Assembly: GCA_020248945.1 (NCBI GenBank)
Contig: JADCGQ010000005.1
Span: 94,482 to 158,481, forward strand
Source of the DNA: Rubrivivax sp.
GTDB lineage: Bacteria > Pseudomonadota > Gammaproteobacteria > Burkholderiales > Burkholderiaceae_C
Reading direction: 5' to 3'
DNA length: 64,000 bases
In this document: in pieces, positions 51,904 through 61,539 of the stretch
How positions within the stretch are numbered: the first letter of the stretch is position 1
Layout: every line of letters starts with the position of its first letter
Notes under the pieces: generated by a model
Seen by the model: only the letters and a program-made list of their open reading frames with translations
What the model was told of the DNA's origin: nothing
Databases searched by the model: none
Made by a program: the position numbers and the translations under genes

Positions 51904-54327
51904 ATGGCACAGGCATCGATGGCGACCGCCCTGGTCGTCCCTTTCGAAGAACTGAGGATGACCGACGTCGAGGTGGTGGGCGGCAAGAACGCCAGCCTCG
52001 GCGAGATGATCAGCCAACTGGCCGCCAGCGGCGTGCGCGTGCCCGGCGGCTTTGCCACCACGGCGCACGCATTCCGCGTGTTCCTGCGCGAAGGCGGCCT
52101 CGAGCAGCGCATCAACGACACGCTGGCCAAGCTGGACGTCGACGACGTGCGGGCGCTGGCCGAGGTCGGCGCCATGGTGCGCCGCTGGGTCATCGAGGCG
52201 CCGTTCCCGGCCGCCTTCGAGGCCGAGGTGCGCACGCATTACGCGCGCCTGGTGGCCGAATCGCCCGAGGCCAGCTTCGCGGTGCGCTCGTCGGCGACGG
52301 CCGAAGACCTGCCCGACGCCAGCTTCGCTGGCCAGCAGGAGACCTTCCTCAACGTGCGCGGCATCGACGACGTGCTGCTGCACATGAAGGAGGTCTTCGC
52401 CTCGCTCTACAACGACCGCGCCATCAGCTACCGCGTGCACAAGGGCTTCGCCCATGCCGACGTGGCGCTGTCGGCCGGCGTGCAGCGCATGGTGCGCTCC
52501 GATCTGGGCGCAGCCGGCGTGCTGTTCACCATCGACACCGAGAGCGGCTTCCCCGACGTCGTCTTCATCACCGCCAGCTACGGCCTGGGCGAACTGGTGG
52601 TGCAGGGCTCGGTGAACCCCGACGAGTTCTTCGTCCACAAGCCGACGCTGGCGGCCGGGCGCTTCCCCGTCATCCGCCGCGTGCTGGGCAGCAAGCTGCA
52701 GCGCATGGAGTTCGCCACCGAGGCCGACCGCGCGAATCCGGCTCATGGCAGCCGCCTCGTGAAGACGCTCGACACCCCGCCCGAGCAGCGCAACCGCTAT
52801 GCCCTCACCGACGCCGACGCCATCGAGCTGGCCAAGTACGCGGTGATCATCGAAAAGCACTACGGCCGTCCGATGGACGTGGAGTGGGGCAAGGACGGCA
52901 TCGACGGCAAGCTCTACATCCTGCAGGCCCGGCCCGAGACGGTGAAGAGCCAGACCGGCGGCGTCGAGCAGCGCTTCAAGCTCAAGGGCGACCGCAGCAA
53001 GACGCCGGTGCTGGTGGAAGGCCGCGCCATCGGCCAGAAGGTGGGCACGGGGCCGGTGCGGCTGGTGAGCAGCACCGCCGAGATGGAGCGCGTGCAGCCG
53101 GGTGACATCCTCGTCACCGACATGACCGACCCGAACTGGGAGCCGGTGATGAAGCGCGCCGCGGCCATCGTCACCAACCGCGGCGGGCGCACCTGCCACG
53201 CGGCCATCATCGCGCGCGAACTGGGCATCCCGGCCGTGGTGGGCTGTGGCGACGCCACCGAGAAGCTCACCGAGGGCACGCTGGTGACGGTGAGCTGCGC
53301 CGAGGGCGACACCGGCTTCATCTACGACGGGCTGATCGAGACCGAGATCACCGACGTCGTGCGCGGCGAGATGCCGTACTGCCCGATCAAGATCATGATG
53401 AACGTCGGCAACCCGACGCTGGCCTTCGACTTTGCGCAGATGCCCAACAGCGGCGTCGGCCTGGCGCGGCTGGAGTTCATCATCAACAACAACATCGGGG
53501 TGCACCCGAAGGCCATCCTCGACTACCCCAACATCGACGCCGACCTGAAGAAGGCCGTCGAGAGCGTGGCCCGTGGCCATGCCAGCCCGCGCGCCTTCTA
53601 TGTGGACAAGCTCACCGAGGGCGTGGCCACCATCGCCGCCGCCTTCTGGCCCAAGCCGGTGATCGTGCGCCTCTCAGACTTCAAGAGCAACGAGTACCGC
53701 AAGCTCATCGGCGGCACGCGCTACGAGCCCGATGAAGAGAACCCGATGCTGGGCTTCCGCGGCGCCAGCCGCTACATCAGCGGCGACTTCGCCGACGCCT
53801 TTGCGATGGAGTGCGAGGCGCTCAAGCGCGTGCGTGTCGACATGGGGCTGAACAACGTCGAGGTGATGGTGCCGTTCGTGCGCACCGTGAAGCAGGCCGA
53901 GCGCGTGAAGACGATGCTGGCCGAGCGCGGCCTCAGGCGCGCGGCCGAAGGCGGCACCGACGGCCTGCGCCTGATCATGATGTGCGAGGTGCCGAGCAAT
54001 GCCATCCTGGCCGACCAGTTCCTCGAGCACTTCGACGGCATGAGCATCGGCAGCAACGACCTGACGCAGCTCACGCTGGGCCTTGATCGCGACAGCGGCC
54101 TGGAGCAGCTCGCGCACGACTTCGACGAGCGCGATCCGGCGGTGAAGGCGCTGATCTCGCGTGCCATCACGGCCTGCCGGGCCACCGGCAAGTACGTCGG
54201 CATCTGCGGCCAGGGGCCGAGCGACCACCCCGACTTCGCCGACTGGCTGGCGCAGGAGGGCATCGTGTCGATCTCGCTGAACCCGGACTCGGTGATCGAG
54301 ACCTGGCTGCGTCTGTCCAAGAGCTGA
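51904..54327 (+). CDS. ppsA: phosphoenolpyruvate synthase
   Basis: [57 protein letters not shown]. Confidence 0.97.
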   Translation: MAQASMATALVVPFEELRMTDVEVVGGKNASLGEMISQLAASGVRVPGGFATTAHAFRVFLREGGLEQRINDTLAKLDVDDVRALAEVGAMVRRWVIEAPFPAAFEAEVRTHYARLVAESPEASFAVRSSATAEDLPDASFAGQQETFLNVRGIDDVLLHMKEVFASLYNDRAISYRVHKGFAHADVALSAGVQRMVRSDLGAAGVLFTIDTESGFPDVVFITASYGLGELVVQGSVNPDEFFVHKPTLAAGRFPVIRRVLGSKLQRMEFATEADRANPAHGSRLVKTLDTPPEQRNRYALTDADAIELAKYAVIIEKHYGRPMDVEWGKDGIDGKLYILQARPETVKSQTGGVEQRFKLKGDRSKTPVLVEGRAIGQKVGTGPVRLVSSTAEMERVQPGDILVTDMTDPNWEPVMKRAAAIVTNRGGRTCHAAIIARELGIPAVVGCGDATEKLTEGTLVTVSCAEGDTGFIYDGLIETEITDVVRGEMPYCPIKIMMNVGNPTLAFDFAQMPNSGVGLARLEFIINNNIGVHPKAILDYPNIDADLKKAVESVARGHASPRAFYVDKLTEGVATIAAAFWPKPVIVRLSDFKSNEYRKLIGGTRYEPDEENPMLGFRGASRYISGDFADAFAMECEALKRVRVDMGLNNVEVMVPFVRTVKQAERVKTMLAERGLRRAAEGGTDGLRLIMMCEVPSNAILADQFLEHFDGMSIGSNDLTQLTLGLDRDSGLEQLAHDFDERDPAVKALISRAITACRATGKYVGICGQGPSDHPDFADWLAQEGIVSISLNPDSVIETWLRLSKS

Positions 54328-54520
54328 CGGCGGCTCGCTTCGGGGCGGTGGTGAAGGCTGCTGCCCCGATCAAGAGCCCTTGTCGGCAGCAAGGTTGTCC
54401 AGTGCAAACCTAGGGAAAGACCTATCGGGGGATGTGCGGCAACGCACGGCGCACGTCAGAAAGTCGTAAGCGCCCCCGCCAACAGTGCGGTCAGCTTCTG
54501 AAGAGGCCTCAAGGGCCGCC

Positions 54521-54826
54521 ATGCTGACCTTTCTCAACGCTGTTCAAGTGATCCTGTATGTCGCGCTGCTGGCCCTGATGGGCCAGGGCGTGCTGTTCGT
54601 GCTTGCCGGCGACAAACGCGAGAGCAACGTGTTCTACACATTGCTGCGCGTCATCAGCAAGCCGTTCACGGTGCCGATGCGCAAGATCACGCCCAAGCAG
54701 GTGGCCGACCACCACGTGCCGATCGTCACCTTCTTCTTCCTCGTCATCCTGTACGCGATCGTCACCTTCGAACGTGCCGATCTGTGTGTCACCTCCAACT
54801 TGGTCGGGCAACCGGGCTGCCGATGA
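54521..54826 (+). CDS. small membrane protein of unknown function (two predicted TM helices)
   Basis: MLTFLNAVQVILYVALLALMGQGVLFVLAG and VTFFFLVILYAIVTF hydrophobic segments; ATGA overlap with next gene. Confidence 0.78.
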   Translation: MLTFLNAVQVILYVALLALMGQGVLFVLAGDKRESNVFYTLLRVISKPFTVPMRKITPKQVADHHVPIVTFFFLVILYAIVTFERADLCVTSNLVGQPGCR

Positions 54827-55401
54827 AATCCTTCGACTACCTCGCGCTGAAGTGGCGTGCCATCGGCCTGATCGTCATCGGCCGGCGAGAGCGTGCACTC
54901 GCGCTGTTCGAACAGATGGCCGGGCGCTGGCCCGACGATGTCTACGTGCTGGCCAGCCGCGTGCACCTGCTCACTGAACTCGGCCGTCGAGCCGAGGCGC
55001 TGGCCGTGTCTGATCGGCTGGTGGTGGTGCAGCCCGACAATGCCCACCACTGGTTCAACCGTGGCTTCATGTTCGAGTCTGCTGAACGCTGGGATGAAGC
55101 ACTGGCGTCGTTCAAGCGCGCCACCGAGCTGAGCCCGCTGCTCGACCGCGCCTGGTACGGCCTCGGTCTCGTGCTCATTCGCCTGCAGCGCTACGACGAG
55201 GCCGTCGAGGCGCTCAAGCGCAACACCGAACTGCAACCGATGAGCCCCTATGGCTGGTACCAGCTGGCCCGGGTGCAGGTTGACCGCCAGAAGCCCGAAG
55301 AGGCGGTGAAGATCATCCGGCATCTCCAGGGCTTCGAGCCCAAGGTGGCGGCGCAATTGGCCCGCGAGACCGGCCTCGTGCCGCCGCAGCCCACGCTTTG
55401 A
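54823..55401 (+). CDS. tetratricopeptide repeat protein
   Basis: TPR-like HHWFNRGFMFESAERWDEALASFKRATELSPLLDRAWYGLGLVL. Confidence 0.85.
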   Translation: MKSFDYLALKWRAIGLIVIGRRERALALFEQMAGRWPDDVYVLASRVHLLTELGRRAEALAVSDRLVVVQPDNAHHWFNRGFMFESAERWDEALASFKRATELSPLLDRAWYGLGLVLIRLQRYDEAVEALKRNTELQPMSPYGWYQLARVQVDRQKPEEAVKIIRHLQGFEPKVAAQLARETGLVPPQPTL

Positions 55402-55420
55402 CGGCCGCGTGCCCGTTGGC

Positions 55421-55435
55421 GGGCACAGGCTTTGC
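55421..55435 (+). promoter_or_regulatory. candidate sigma54 (-24/-12) promoter
   Basis: GGGCAC-AGGCT-TTGC vs consensus TGGCAC-N5-TTGC; GG-N10-GC spacing exact; 64 bp upstream of the DUF4212 start. Confidence 0.35.
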
Positions 55436-55498
55436 CGAGTTGTTTGTGTGAGAGAGACAGGCCCAGTCCGGGTCGAAAACCAAGTAAGGGGTGACAGC

Positions 55499-55756
55499 AT
55501 GCAGGTGAGTGAGAACCACCAGCGATACTGGTCGAAGAACCTCAGGATCACCGCGATCCTGTTGTCGATCTGGTTCGTTGCGACATTCGTCGTGAGCTTC
55601 TTTGCTCGCGATCTGAACTTCAACTTCTTTGGTTGGCCGTTCAGCTTCTACATGGGCGCGCAGGGCTCGTTGTTGGTCTACATGGCCATCATCTGGTACT
55701 ACGCCCACTACATGAACAAGCTCGACCAAGAGCACGGCGTTGCCGAGGAGGAATGA
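55499..55756 (+). CDS. DUF4212 symporter small subunit
   Basis: HQRYWSKNLRITAILLSIWFVATFVVSFFARDLNFNFFGWPFSFYMGAQGSLLVYMAIIWYYAHYMNKLD. Confidence 0.93.
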   Translation: MQVSENHQRYWSKNLRITAILLSIWFVATFVVSFFARDLNFNFFGWPFSFYMGAQGSLLVYMAIIWYYAHYMNKLDQEHGVAEEE

Positions 55757-55757
55757 C

Positions 55758-57887
55758 ATGGCTGGCCTGAGTTTTGAGCCGGAAACCGGCGTATCGAACA
55801 AAGAAGCCAACGCGGCCTTCAAGAAGGGGCTTAACAAGGTGTACGGCTGGTACACCGGGGGCTTCTTGGCTTTCGTGATCGTTCTGGCGATCGCCGAGCA
55901 AATGGGCCTGGGTCGCGGTGCCATCGGCATCGTGTTCCTGCTGGCCACCGTGGGCCTGTATGCCGGCATCGGCATCATGAGCCGCACCAACGACGCGGCG
56001 GAGTACTACGTCGCTGGCCGTCGCGTGCCCGCCATCTACAACGGCATGGCCACGGGCGCTGACTGGATGAGCGCAGCCTCCTTCATCGGCATGGCCGGCA
56101 CGCTGTACCTCACCGGTTACGGCGGCCTGGCCTTCATCATGGGCTGGACAGGCGGCTACTGCCTGGTGGCGCTGTTCCTGGCGCCGTACCTGCGCAAGTT
56201 CGGCCAGTTCACGATCCCCGACTTTCTGGGCGCTCGTTACGAAGGTAACGCCGCCCGCTTCGTCGGCATCCTGATCGCGATCCTGGTGTCGTTCGTGTAC
56301 GTGGTGGCGCAGATCTACGGCGTTGGCCTCATCACCACGCGCCTGTCGGGCCTGGCCTTCGAGATCGGCATCTTCGTCGGCCTCGGTGGCATCCTGGTCT
56401 GCTCGTTCATGGGCGGCATGCGTGCCGTCACCTGGACGCAGGTCGCGCAGTACATCATCCTGATCGTGGCTTACCTGATCCCGGTGGTGTGGCTGTCGGT
56501 GAAGCAGACGGGCGTGCCCATCCCGCAAGTGATCTACGGCGCCCAACTGGCCAAGATCACCGAGCGCGAAGCGCAGCTCATCGCCGACCCGAAAGAGCAG
56601 GAAGTCCGGGCCATCTTCAAGCAGCGCAGCGACGACCTCGCTGCCAAGCTGAAGGACGTGCCGGCTGCTCTGGCTGCCGACCGTGCGGCCGCGCAGAAGA
56701 AGGTCGACGACCTGAAGGCCGCGGCTGCGCCGCTGGCTGACGTGCAGGCGGCCGAGAAGGCGCTGGCTGCGGTTCCTGCCAACGAAGCTGCCGCCAAGAC
56801 GGCCTGGACGGCGGCGAAGGCGGCCGCCGATGGCCGCACCGGCCCGCTGGCCGGCATGCCGCGCCATGGGCAGCAGTTCGCGGGCGATCCGAACGGTGAC
56901 GAAAAGGCGCAGGCCGCTTTCGACACCTCGCGCCGCAACTTCCTCGGTCTGGTGTTCTGCCTGATGGTGGGTACGGCCGCGCTGCCGCACATCCTGATGC
57001 GCTACTACACCACGCCGTCGGTGAAGGAAGCCCGCTCGTCGGTGACCTGGTCGTTGTTCTTCATCTTCCTGCTGTACTTCACCGCGCCGGCTCTGGCGGT
57101 GCTGGTCAAGTACGAGGTGTTCAACGTCATGGTGGGCACACCGTTCGACAAGCTGCCTGCCTGGGTGGGCTCCTGGTCGAAGGTCGATCCTGCGCTGCTG
57201 TCGATTGCCGACATCAACAAGGACGGCATCTTCCAGCTGGGTGAGATGCGCATCGGCGGCGACATCATCGTGCTGGCCACGCCCGAGATCGCCGGCTTGC
57301 CGTATGTCATCTCCGGCCTTGTGGCGGCGGGTGGCTTGGCGGCTGCGCTGTCCACGGCCGACGGCCTGCTGCTGACGATCGCCAACGCGCTGAGCCACGA
57401 CCTGTACTACAAGATGATCGATCCCAACGCGCCGACGGCACGCCGGGTGATGATCTCCAAGATCTTGCTGCTGATCGTGGCCCTTGCGGCGGCCTATGTG
57501 GCGTCGTTGAAGATCGCCGACATCCTGTTCCTGGTGTCTGCAGCCTTCTCGCTGGCCGCGGCGGGCTTCTTCCCGGCGCTGGTGCTCGGCATCTTCTGGA
57601 AGCGAGCCACCAAGTGGGGTGCCGTGCTGGGCATGATCAGCGGTACCGTGGTCACGTTCTATTACATGGCCACCACGCAGGTCTGGATGCGCGGCCTGTT
57701 TAACGTGACCTCGCCAGTCGCCGACAACATGTGGTGGGGCATGCAGCCCATCGCTGCCGGCGTGTTCGGTGTGCCGCTGGGTTTTGCCGTGATCATCATC
57801 GTCAGCTTGCTGACGAAGGCCCCGGATCAGAAGATCCAGGAGCTGGTGGAGCACGTGCGTTACCCGAACCTGGTGGGTTCGAAGTAA
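55758..57887 (+). CDS. sodium:solute symporter (VC_2705/ActP-like family) with cytosolic insert
   Basis: Multi-TM SSS family: ATGADWMSAASFIGMAGTLYLTGYGGLAFIMGWTGGYCLVALFLAPYLRKFGQFTIPDFLGARY; preceded by DUF4212. Confidence 0.93.
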   Translation: MAGLSFEPETGVSNKEANAAFKKGLNKVYGWYTGGFLAFVIVLAIAEQMGLGRGAIGIVFLLATVGLYAGIGIMSRTNDAAEYYVAGRRVPAIYNGMATGADWMSAASFIGMAGTLYLTGYGGLAFIMGWTGGYCLVALFLAPYLRKFGQFTIPDFLGARYEGNAARFVGILIAILVSFVYVVAQIYGVGLITTRLSGLAFEIGIFVGLGGILVCSFMGGMRAVTWTQVAQYIILIVAYLIPVVWLSVKQTGVPIPQVIYGAQLAKITEREAQLIADPKEQEVRAIFKQRSDDLAAKLKDVPAALAADRAAAQKKVDDLKAAAAPLADVQAAEKALAAVPANEAAAKTAWTAAKAAADGRTGPLAGMPRHGQQFAGDPNGDEKAQAAFDTSRRNFLGLVFCLMVGTAALPHILMRYYTTPSVKEARSSVTWSLFFIFLLYFTAPALAVLVKYEVFNVMVGTPFDKLPAWVGSWSKVDPALLSIADINKDGIFQLGEMRIGGDIIVLATPEIAGLPYVISGLVAAGGLAAALSTADGLLLTIANALSHDLYYKMIDPNAPTARRVMISKILLLIVALAAAYVASLKIADILFLVSAAFSLAAAGFFPALVLGIFWKRATKWGAVLGMISGTVVTFYYMATTQVWMRGLFNVTSPVADNMWWGMQPIAAGVFGVPLGFAVIIIVSLLTKAPDQKIQELVEHVRYPNLVGSK

Positions 57888-57939
57888 GTCACTGACTCGC
57901 TGTCGCGGGCGCAAAGCGCCCGTGGCGCTGCGATCCCAA

Positions 57940-57968
57940 GGCCGCACCCGCAAGGGTGCGGCCTTTTT
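57940..57968 (+). terminator. intrinsic terminator after symporter gene
   Basis: GGCCGCACCC-GCAA-GGGTGCGGCC followed by TTTTT. Confidence 0.92.
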
Positions 57969-58042
57969 CATGGGGCGGTGCGTGCCGGCTTGTTGATGCT
58001 CGTCAGCCACGGCCCGGGGCCGAGCGGCCTAGCATCGGGAAC

Positions 58043-59962
58043 ATGAGCGAAACCCCTGTCAGCCCGGCCCGTTCGAGCCCGTCGACTTCGTTGCTGGGTC
58101 ATCTGCGCGCCGAACTGTCGCAGCACATGCCGTTCTCGGCGATGAAGCCGGAGCATGTCGACGAGTTCCTCGCCGCCGCGTCGCAGCTGTACTTCGCGCC
58201 GAACGAGGTGGTGCTCGATCCTTCCAGCGGGCCCGTGCAGGCCTTGCTGTATGTGCGCCGCGGCAGTGTCAGCGGGCGGCGCGGCGTGGCCGACACCACG
58301 GGTCCGATCGAGTACGTCGCCGGCGACCTCTTCCCGGTGGGGGCCTTGCTGGCCAGCCGCGCGGTCACCGCCACCTACACCACCAACGAAGACAGCTTCT
58401 GCCTGCGGCTGCCCGCGGCGGCGGTGCAGGCGCTGGTGTTGAAGAGCGCGCCGTTCGCCGACTTCCTGAACGGCCGCGTGCTCAGCTTCCTCGAGCTCTC
58501 GCGGCGCGCCACGCAGGCCGCGTTTGCATCGCAGACGCTGGCGGAGCAGTCGCTCGAAACCCGGCTCGCCGACCTCCCGCCCAAGACGCCGCTGTCCTGC
58601 GCACCCGGCACGCCGCTGGCCGAGGCCCTGAGCACGATGCACGAGCGGCGCGTGGGCTCGATGCTGGTGCTGGGCGAGCAAGGCCAGGTGCTGGGCATCC
58701 TCACGCGCCACGACATCCTGGGTCGCGTGACGCTGCCGCAGCGGCCCTTGAGCACGCCGATCAGCGACGTCATGAGCCAGCCGGTGCAGACGCTGGACGT
58801 GCAGCACCGGCTGTCGGACGCGGCCATGCTGATGTCGCGCCACGGCCTGCGCCATGTGCCCGTGCTGCGCGAAGGCCGGGTCGTCAACATCCTCTCCGAG
58901 CGCGACCTGTTCGCGATGCAGCGGCTGTCGCTCAAGCAGCTGGGTGCCAGCCTGCGCAGCGCGCCCGACGAGGCCACGCTGGTGATGCTGGCCGGGCGCA
59001 TCCGCGAGTTCGCGCGCAACCTGCTTGGCCAGGGCGTGCATGCGCGGCAGCTCACCGAGCTGGTCAGCCACCTCAACGACCTGCTGGCCGAGCGGCTGGT
59101 GGAGCTGGTCGCGGCCCGGCAGGGCCTGGACCTGTCGCGCGCCTGCTGGCTCGCCTTCGGCTCCGAGGGCCGCAGCGAGCAGACCGTGGCCACCGACCAG
59201 GACAACGGCCTGGTGTTCGACAGCGACGACGCCGAGCGTGATCGCCCCGTGTGGCTGGCCTTCGGCCGCGAGGTCAACGAGGCACTCGACCGCGCCGGCT
59301 ACCCGCTGTGCAAAGGCGGCGTGATGGCCGGCAACCCGGCCTGCTGCCACACGCCGGCGGAATGGGCCGATCGCATCGGCCGCTGGATCGAGCATGGCGC
59401 GCCTCAGGACCTGCTCGACGCCAGCATCTACTTCGATCTGCGCCCGGTGGCCGGCCACCTGGCGCTGGCGGCGCCTTTGCAGCGGCTCATCGCGCAGGCG
59501 CCGGCGCGCGTGCCGCGGTTCCTCAAGCAGATGGCCGACAACTCGCTGCGCCGCGGCGTGCCGCTGAACTGGCGCGGGGGGCTCGATCCCACGGAGGAGG
59601 GCGCGCACGCCTGGATCGACCTCAAGCTGCAGGGCACGGCGATCTTCGTCGATGCCGCCCGCCTGTACGCGCTGGCACATGGCCTGGACGTGCAAGGCAC
59701 CCGGGCCCGGCTCGAGGCGGCCGCGCCGCTGATGGGCGCCGCCGAGCGCGAGGCCGACAGCTGGGTGGCGTCGTTCGAGTTCCTGCAGATGCTGCGGCTG
59801 CAACTGCAGCTCGGCCACCGCGGGCCGCTGCCCGGCCCCGACGACAACCCGAACCGCATCGACGTGAAGCAGCTCAACGACATCGACCGCCGGCTGCTCA
59901 AGGAAAGCCTGCGCGCCGCCCGCCACCTGCAGCAGCGCCTGCAACTGGACTACCAGCGGTGA
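58043..59962 (+). CDS. cNMP-binding-like / CBS / DUF294 nucleotidyltransferase-like protein
   Basis: Two CBS motifs, then AFGSEGRSEQTVATDQDNGLVF nucleotidyltransferase motif of DUF294. Confidence 0.92.
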   Translation: MSETPVSPARSSPSTSLLGHLRAELSQHMPFSAMKPEHVDEFLAAASQLYFAPNEVVLDPSSGPVQALLYVRRGSVSGRRGVADTTGPIEYVAGDLFPVGALLASRAVTATYTTNEDSFCLRLPAAAVQALVLKSAPFADFLNGRVLSFLELSRRATQAAFASQTLAEQSLETRLADLPPKTPLSCAPGTPLAEALSTMHERRVGSMLVLGEQGQVLGILTRHDILGRVTLPQRPLSTPISDVMSQPVQTLDVQHRLSDAAMLMSRHGLRHVPVLREGRVVNILSERDLFAMQRLSLKQLGASLRSAPDEATLVMLAGRIREFARNLLGQGVHARQLTELVSHLNDLLAERLVELVAARQGLDLSRACWLAFGSEGRSEQTVATDQDNGLVFDSDDAERDRPVWLAFGREVNEALDRAGYPLCKGGVMAGNPACCHTPAEWADRIGRWIEHGAPQDLLDASIYFDLRPVAGHLALAAPLQRLIAQAPARVPRFLKQMADNSLRRGVPLNWRGGLDPTEEGAHAWIDLKLQGTAIFVDAARLYALAHGLDVQGTRARLEAAAPLMGAAEREADSWVASFEFLQMLRLQLQLGHRGPLPGPDDNPNRIDVKQLNDIDRRLLKESLRAARHLQQRLQLDYQR

Positions 59963-60621
59963 GCGCCCTGTCCAGCTGGTGGCAACGCCTGACGGGCCCG
60001 CGCCAGGCGGTGGACGAGCAGCGCTGGGTGGTGCTGGACGTCGAGACCAGCGGCCTCGATGCCCAGCGGGCGCGCCTGCTGGCCATTGCCGCGATGGGCG
60101 TGCACCGCGAGGGCGGCCGCTTCGTCATCGCCCCGGCCGACAGCTTCGAGGTCGTGCTGCGCTACACGCAGGCCGAAGAGGGCGCGCCCGACCGCGACAA
60201 CATCCTGCTGCACGGCATCGGCGTCGGTGCGCAGCGCGACGGTGTGGCGCGGCCGGAGGCCCTGGCGCGCTTCGGGGCCTTCGTGGGCGATGCGCCCTTG
60301 CTGGCCTTCCATGCCCCGTTCGACCGCACGATGATCGAACGCGCCTGCCGCCTGGAAGGCCTGCCGGTGCCGCCCAACCCCTGGCTGGACCTGGAGCCGC
60401 TGGCCGGCGCGCTGATGCCGCAGGTGCGCGCCCGCTCGCTCGACGAGTGGATGGCCGAGCTGGGCATCGTCTGTGCCGCGCGCCACGAGGCGGCGGCCGA
60501 CACCATGGCCACGGCCGAGCTGCTGCAGCGGCTGGCGCCGCGCCTCTCGGTCGAGATCGGCCGCGGTGGTTTTGCCGCCGCGCAGCGCCTGGCGCACAAC
60601 CGGCGCTGGGTGGCTGGCTGA
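59959..60621 (+). CDS. DEDDh 3'-5' exonuclease (DnaQ-like)
   Basis: VVLDVETSGLDAQRARLLAIAA, LLAFHAPFDRTMI, RHEAAADTMATAELLQRL; GTGA overlap with upstream gene. Confidence 0.9.
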   Translation: MSALSSWWQRLTGPRQAVDEQRWVVLDVETSGLDAQRARLLAIAAMGVHREGGRFVIAPADSFEVVLRYTQAEEGAPDRDNILLHGIGVGAQRDGVARPEALARFGAFVGDAPLLAFHAPFDRTMIERACRLEGLPVPPNPWLDLEPLAGALMPQVRARSLDEWMAELGIVCAARHEAAADTMATAELLQRLAPRLSVEIGRGGFAAAQRLAHNRRWVAG

Positions 60622-60785
60622 AACGGCCTTGAGCCGCGCTATACTCGTGGGCTTTCCTTGCCGCACCCGACCTCTGCCTTTGCCGGCAGGAACCTGCCGA
60701 AACAAGCTTTTGGCAGGCCGACGCACCGGGGCGGCTTCCGCCGGAACGACATGTCGTCGATGCCGGTCATCCACAAGGAGAACCC

Positions 60786-61148
60786 ATGCGTCATTACGAA
60801 ATCGTGCTGCTGATCCATCCGGACCAGAGCGAACAGGTTCCGGCCATGCTGGAACGCTACAAGGGCCTCGTCACCGCTGCCGGCGGCAAGGTCCACCGGG
60901 TCGAGGACTGGGGTCGGCGTCAGCTGGCCTACATGATCCAGAAGCTCGTGAAGGCGCACTACCTCTGCCTCAACATCGAGTGCACGGCGGAAGTCCTGAA
61001 CGAACTCGAGACCGGCTTCCGCTTCAACGACGCCGTGCTGCGCCACCTGACGGTGGGCCGCGACAAGGCCGAGACCGCCCCGTCGATCATGATGAAGGCC
61101 GTCGAACGCGAAGAAGCCCGCAAGGAACGCGCGGAGGCCCAGGCCTGA
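60786..61148 (+). CDS. rpsF: 30S ribosomal protein S6
   Basis: [54 protein letters not shown]. Confidence 0.98.
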   Translation: MRHYEIVLLIHPDQSEQVPAMLERYKGLVTAAGGKVHRVEDWGRRQLAYMIQKLVKAHYLCLNIECTAEVLNELETGFRFNDAVLRHLTVGRDKAETAPSIMMKAVEREEARKERAEAQA

Positions 61149-61182
61149 GGACGGCGCCACGTTGCCCGCAGGGTGCGCCGGC

Positions 61183-61512
61183 ATGAACCGACTGGTTCTG
61201 CAAGCCACCCTGGTGCAGTGGCAGGCGATGCGTTACACCCCGGCCGGCCTTCCGGCCCTGGATCTGAGCCTCGCGCACAGTTCCACGGCCAGCGAAGACG
61301 GTCAGCCCCGGCAGGTGTCTTTCGAGATGCGTGCGGTGGCGATCGGGGCGGTGACGCGGTTGCTCGAGCCACTGCCGCTGGGAAGCACCGGCACCTTTGC
61401 CGGTTTCCTGACCAGCCAACGCAACGGACGCGGTCTGCTGTTCCACATCACCGAGGTCGAGATCGACGCCGCCCCTGCGGCCCCGCTCACCGACCCGGCC
61501 TGTTCCATCTGA
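61183..61512 (+). CDS. priB: primosomal replication protein N
   Basis: OB-fold-like NRLVLQATLVQWQAMRYTPAGLPALDLSLAH between rpsF and rpsR. Confidence 0.93.
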   Translation: MNRLVLQATLVQWQAMRYTPAGLPALDLSLAHSSTASEDGQPRQVSFEMRAVAIGAVTRLLEPLPLGSTGTFAGFLTSQRNGRGLLFHITEVEIDAAPAAPLTDPACSI

Positions 61513-61539
61513 TCCATCTGTATTCAGCCAGGAGCTCAT

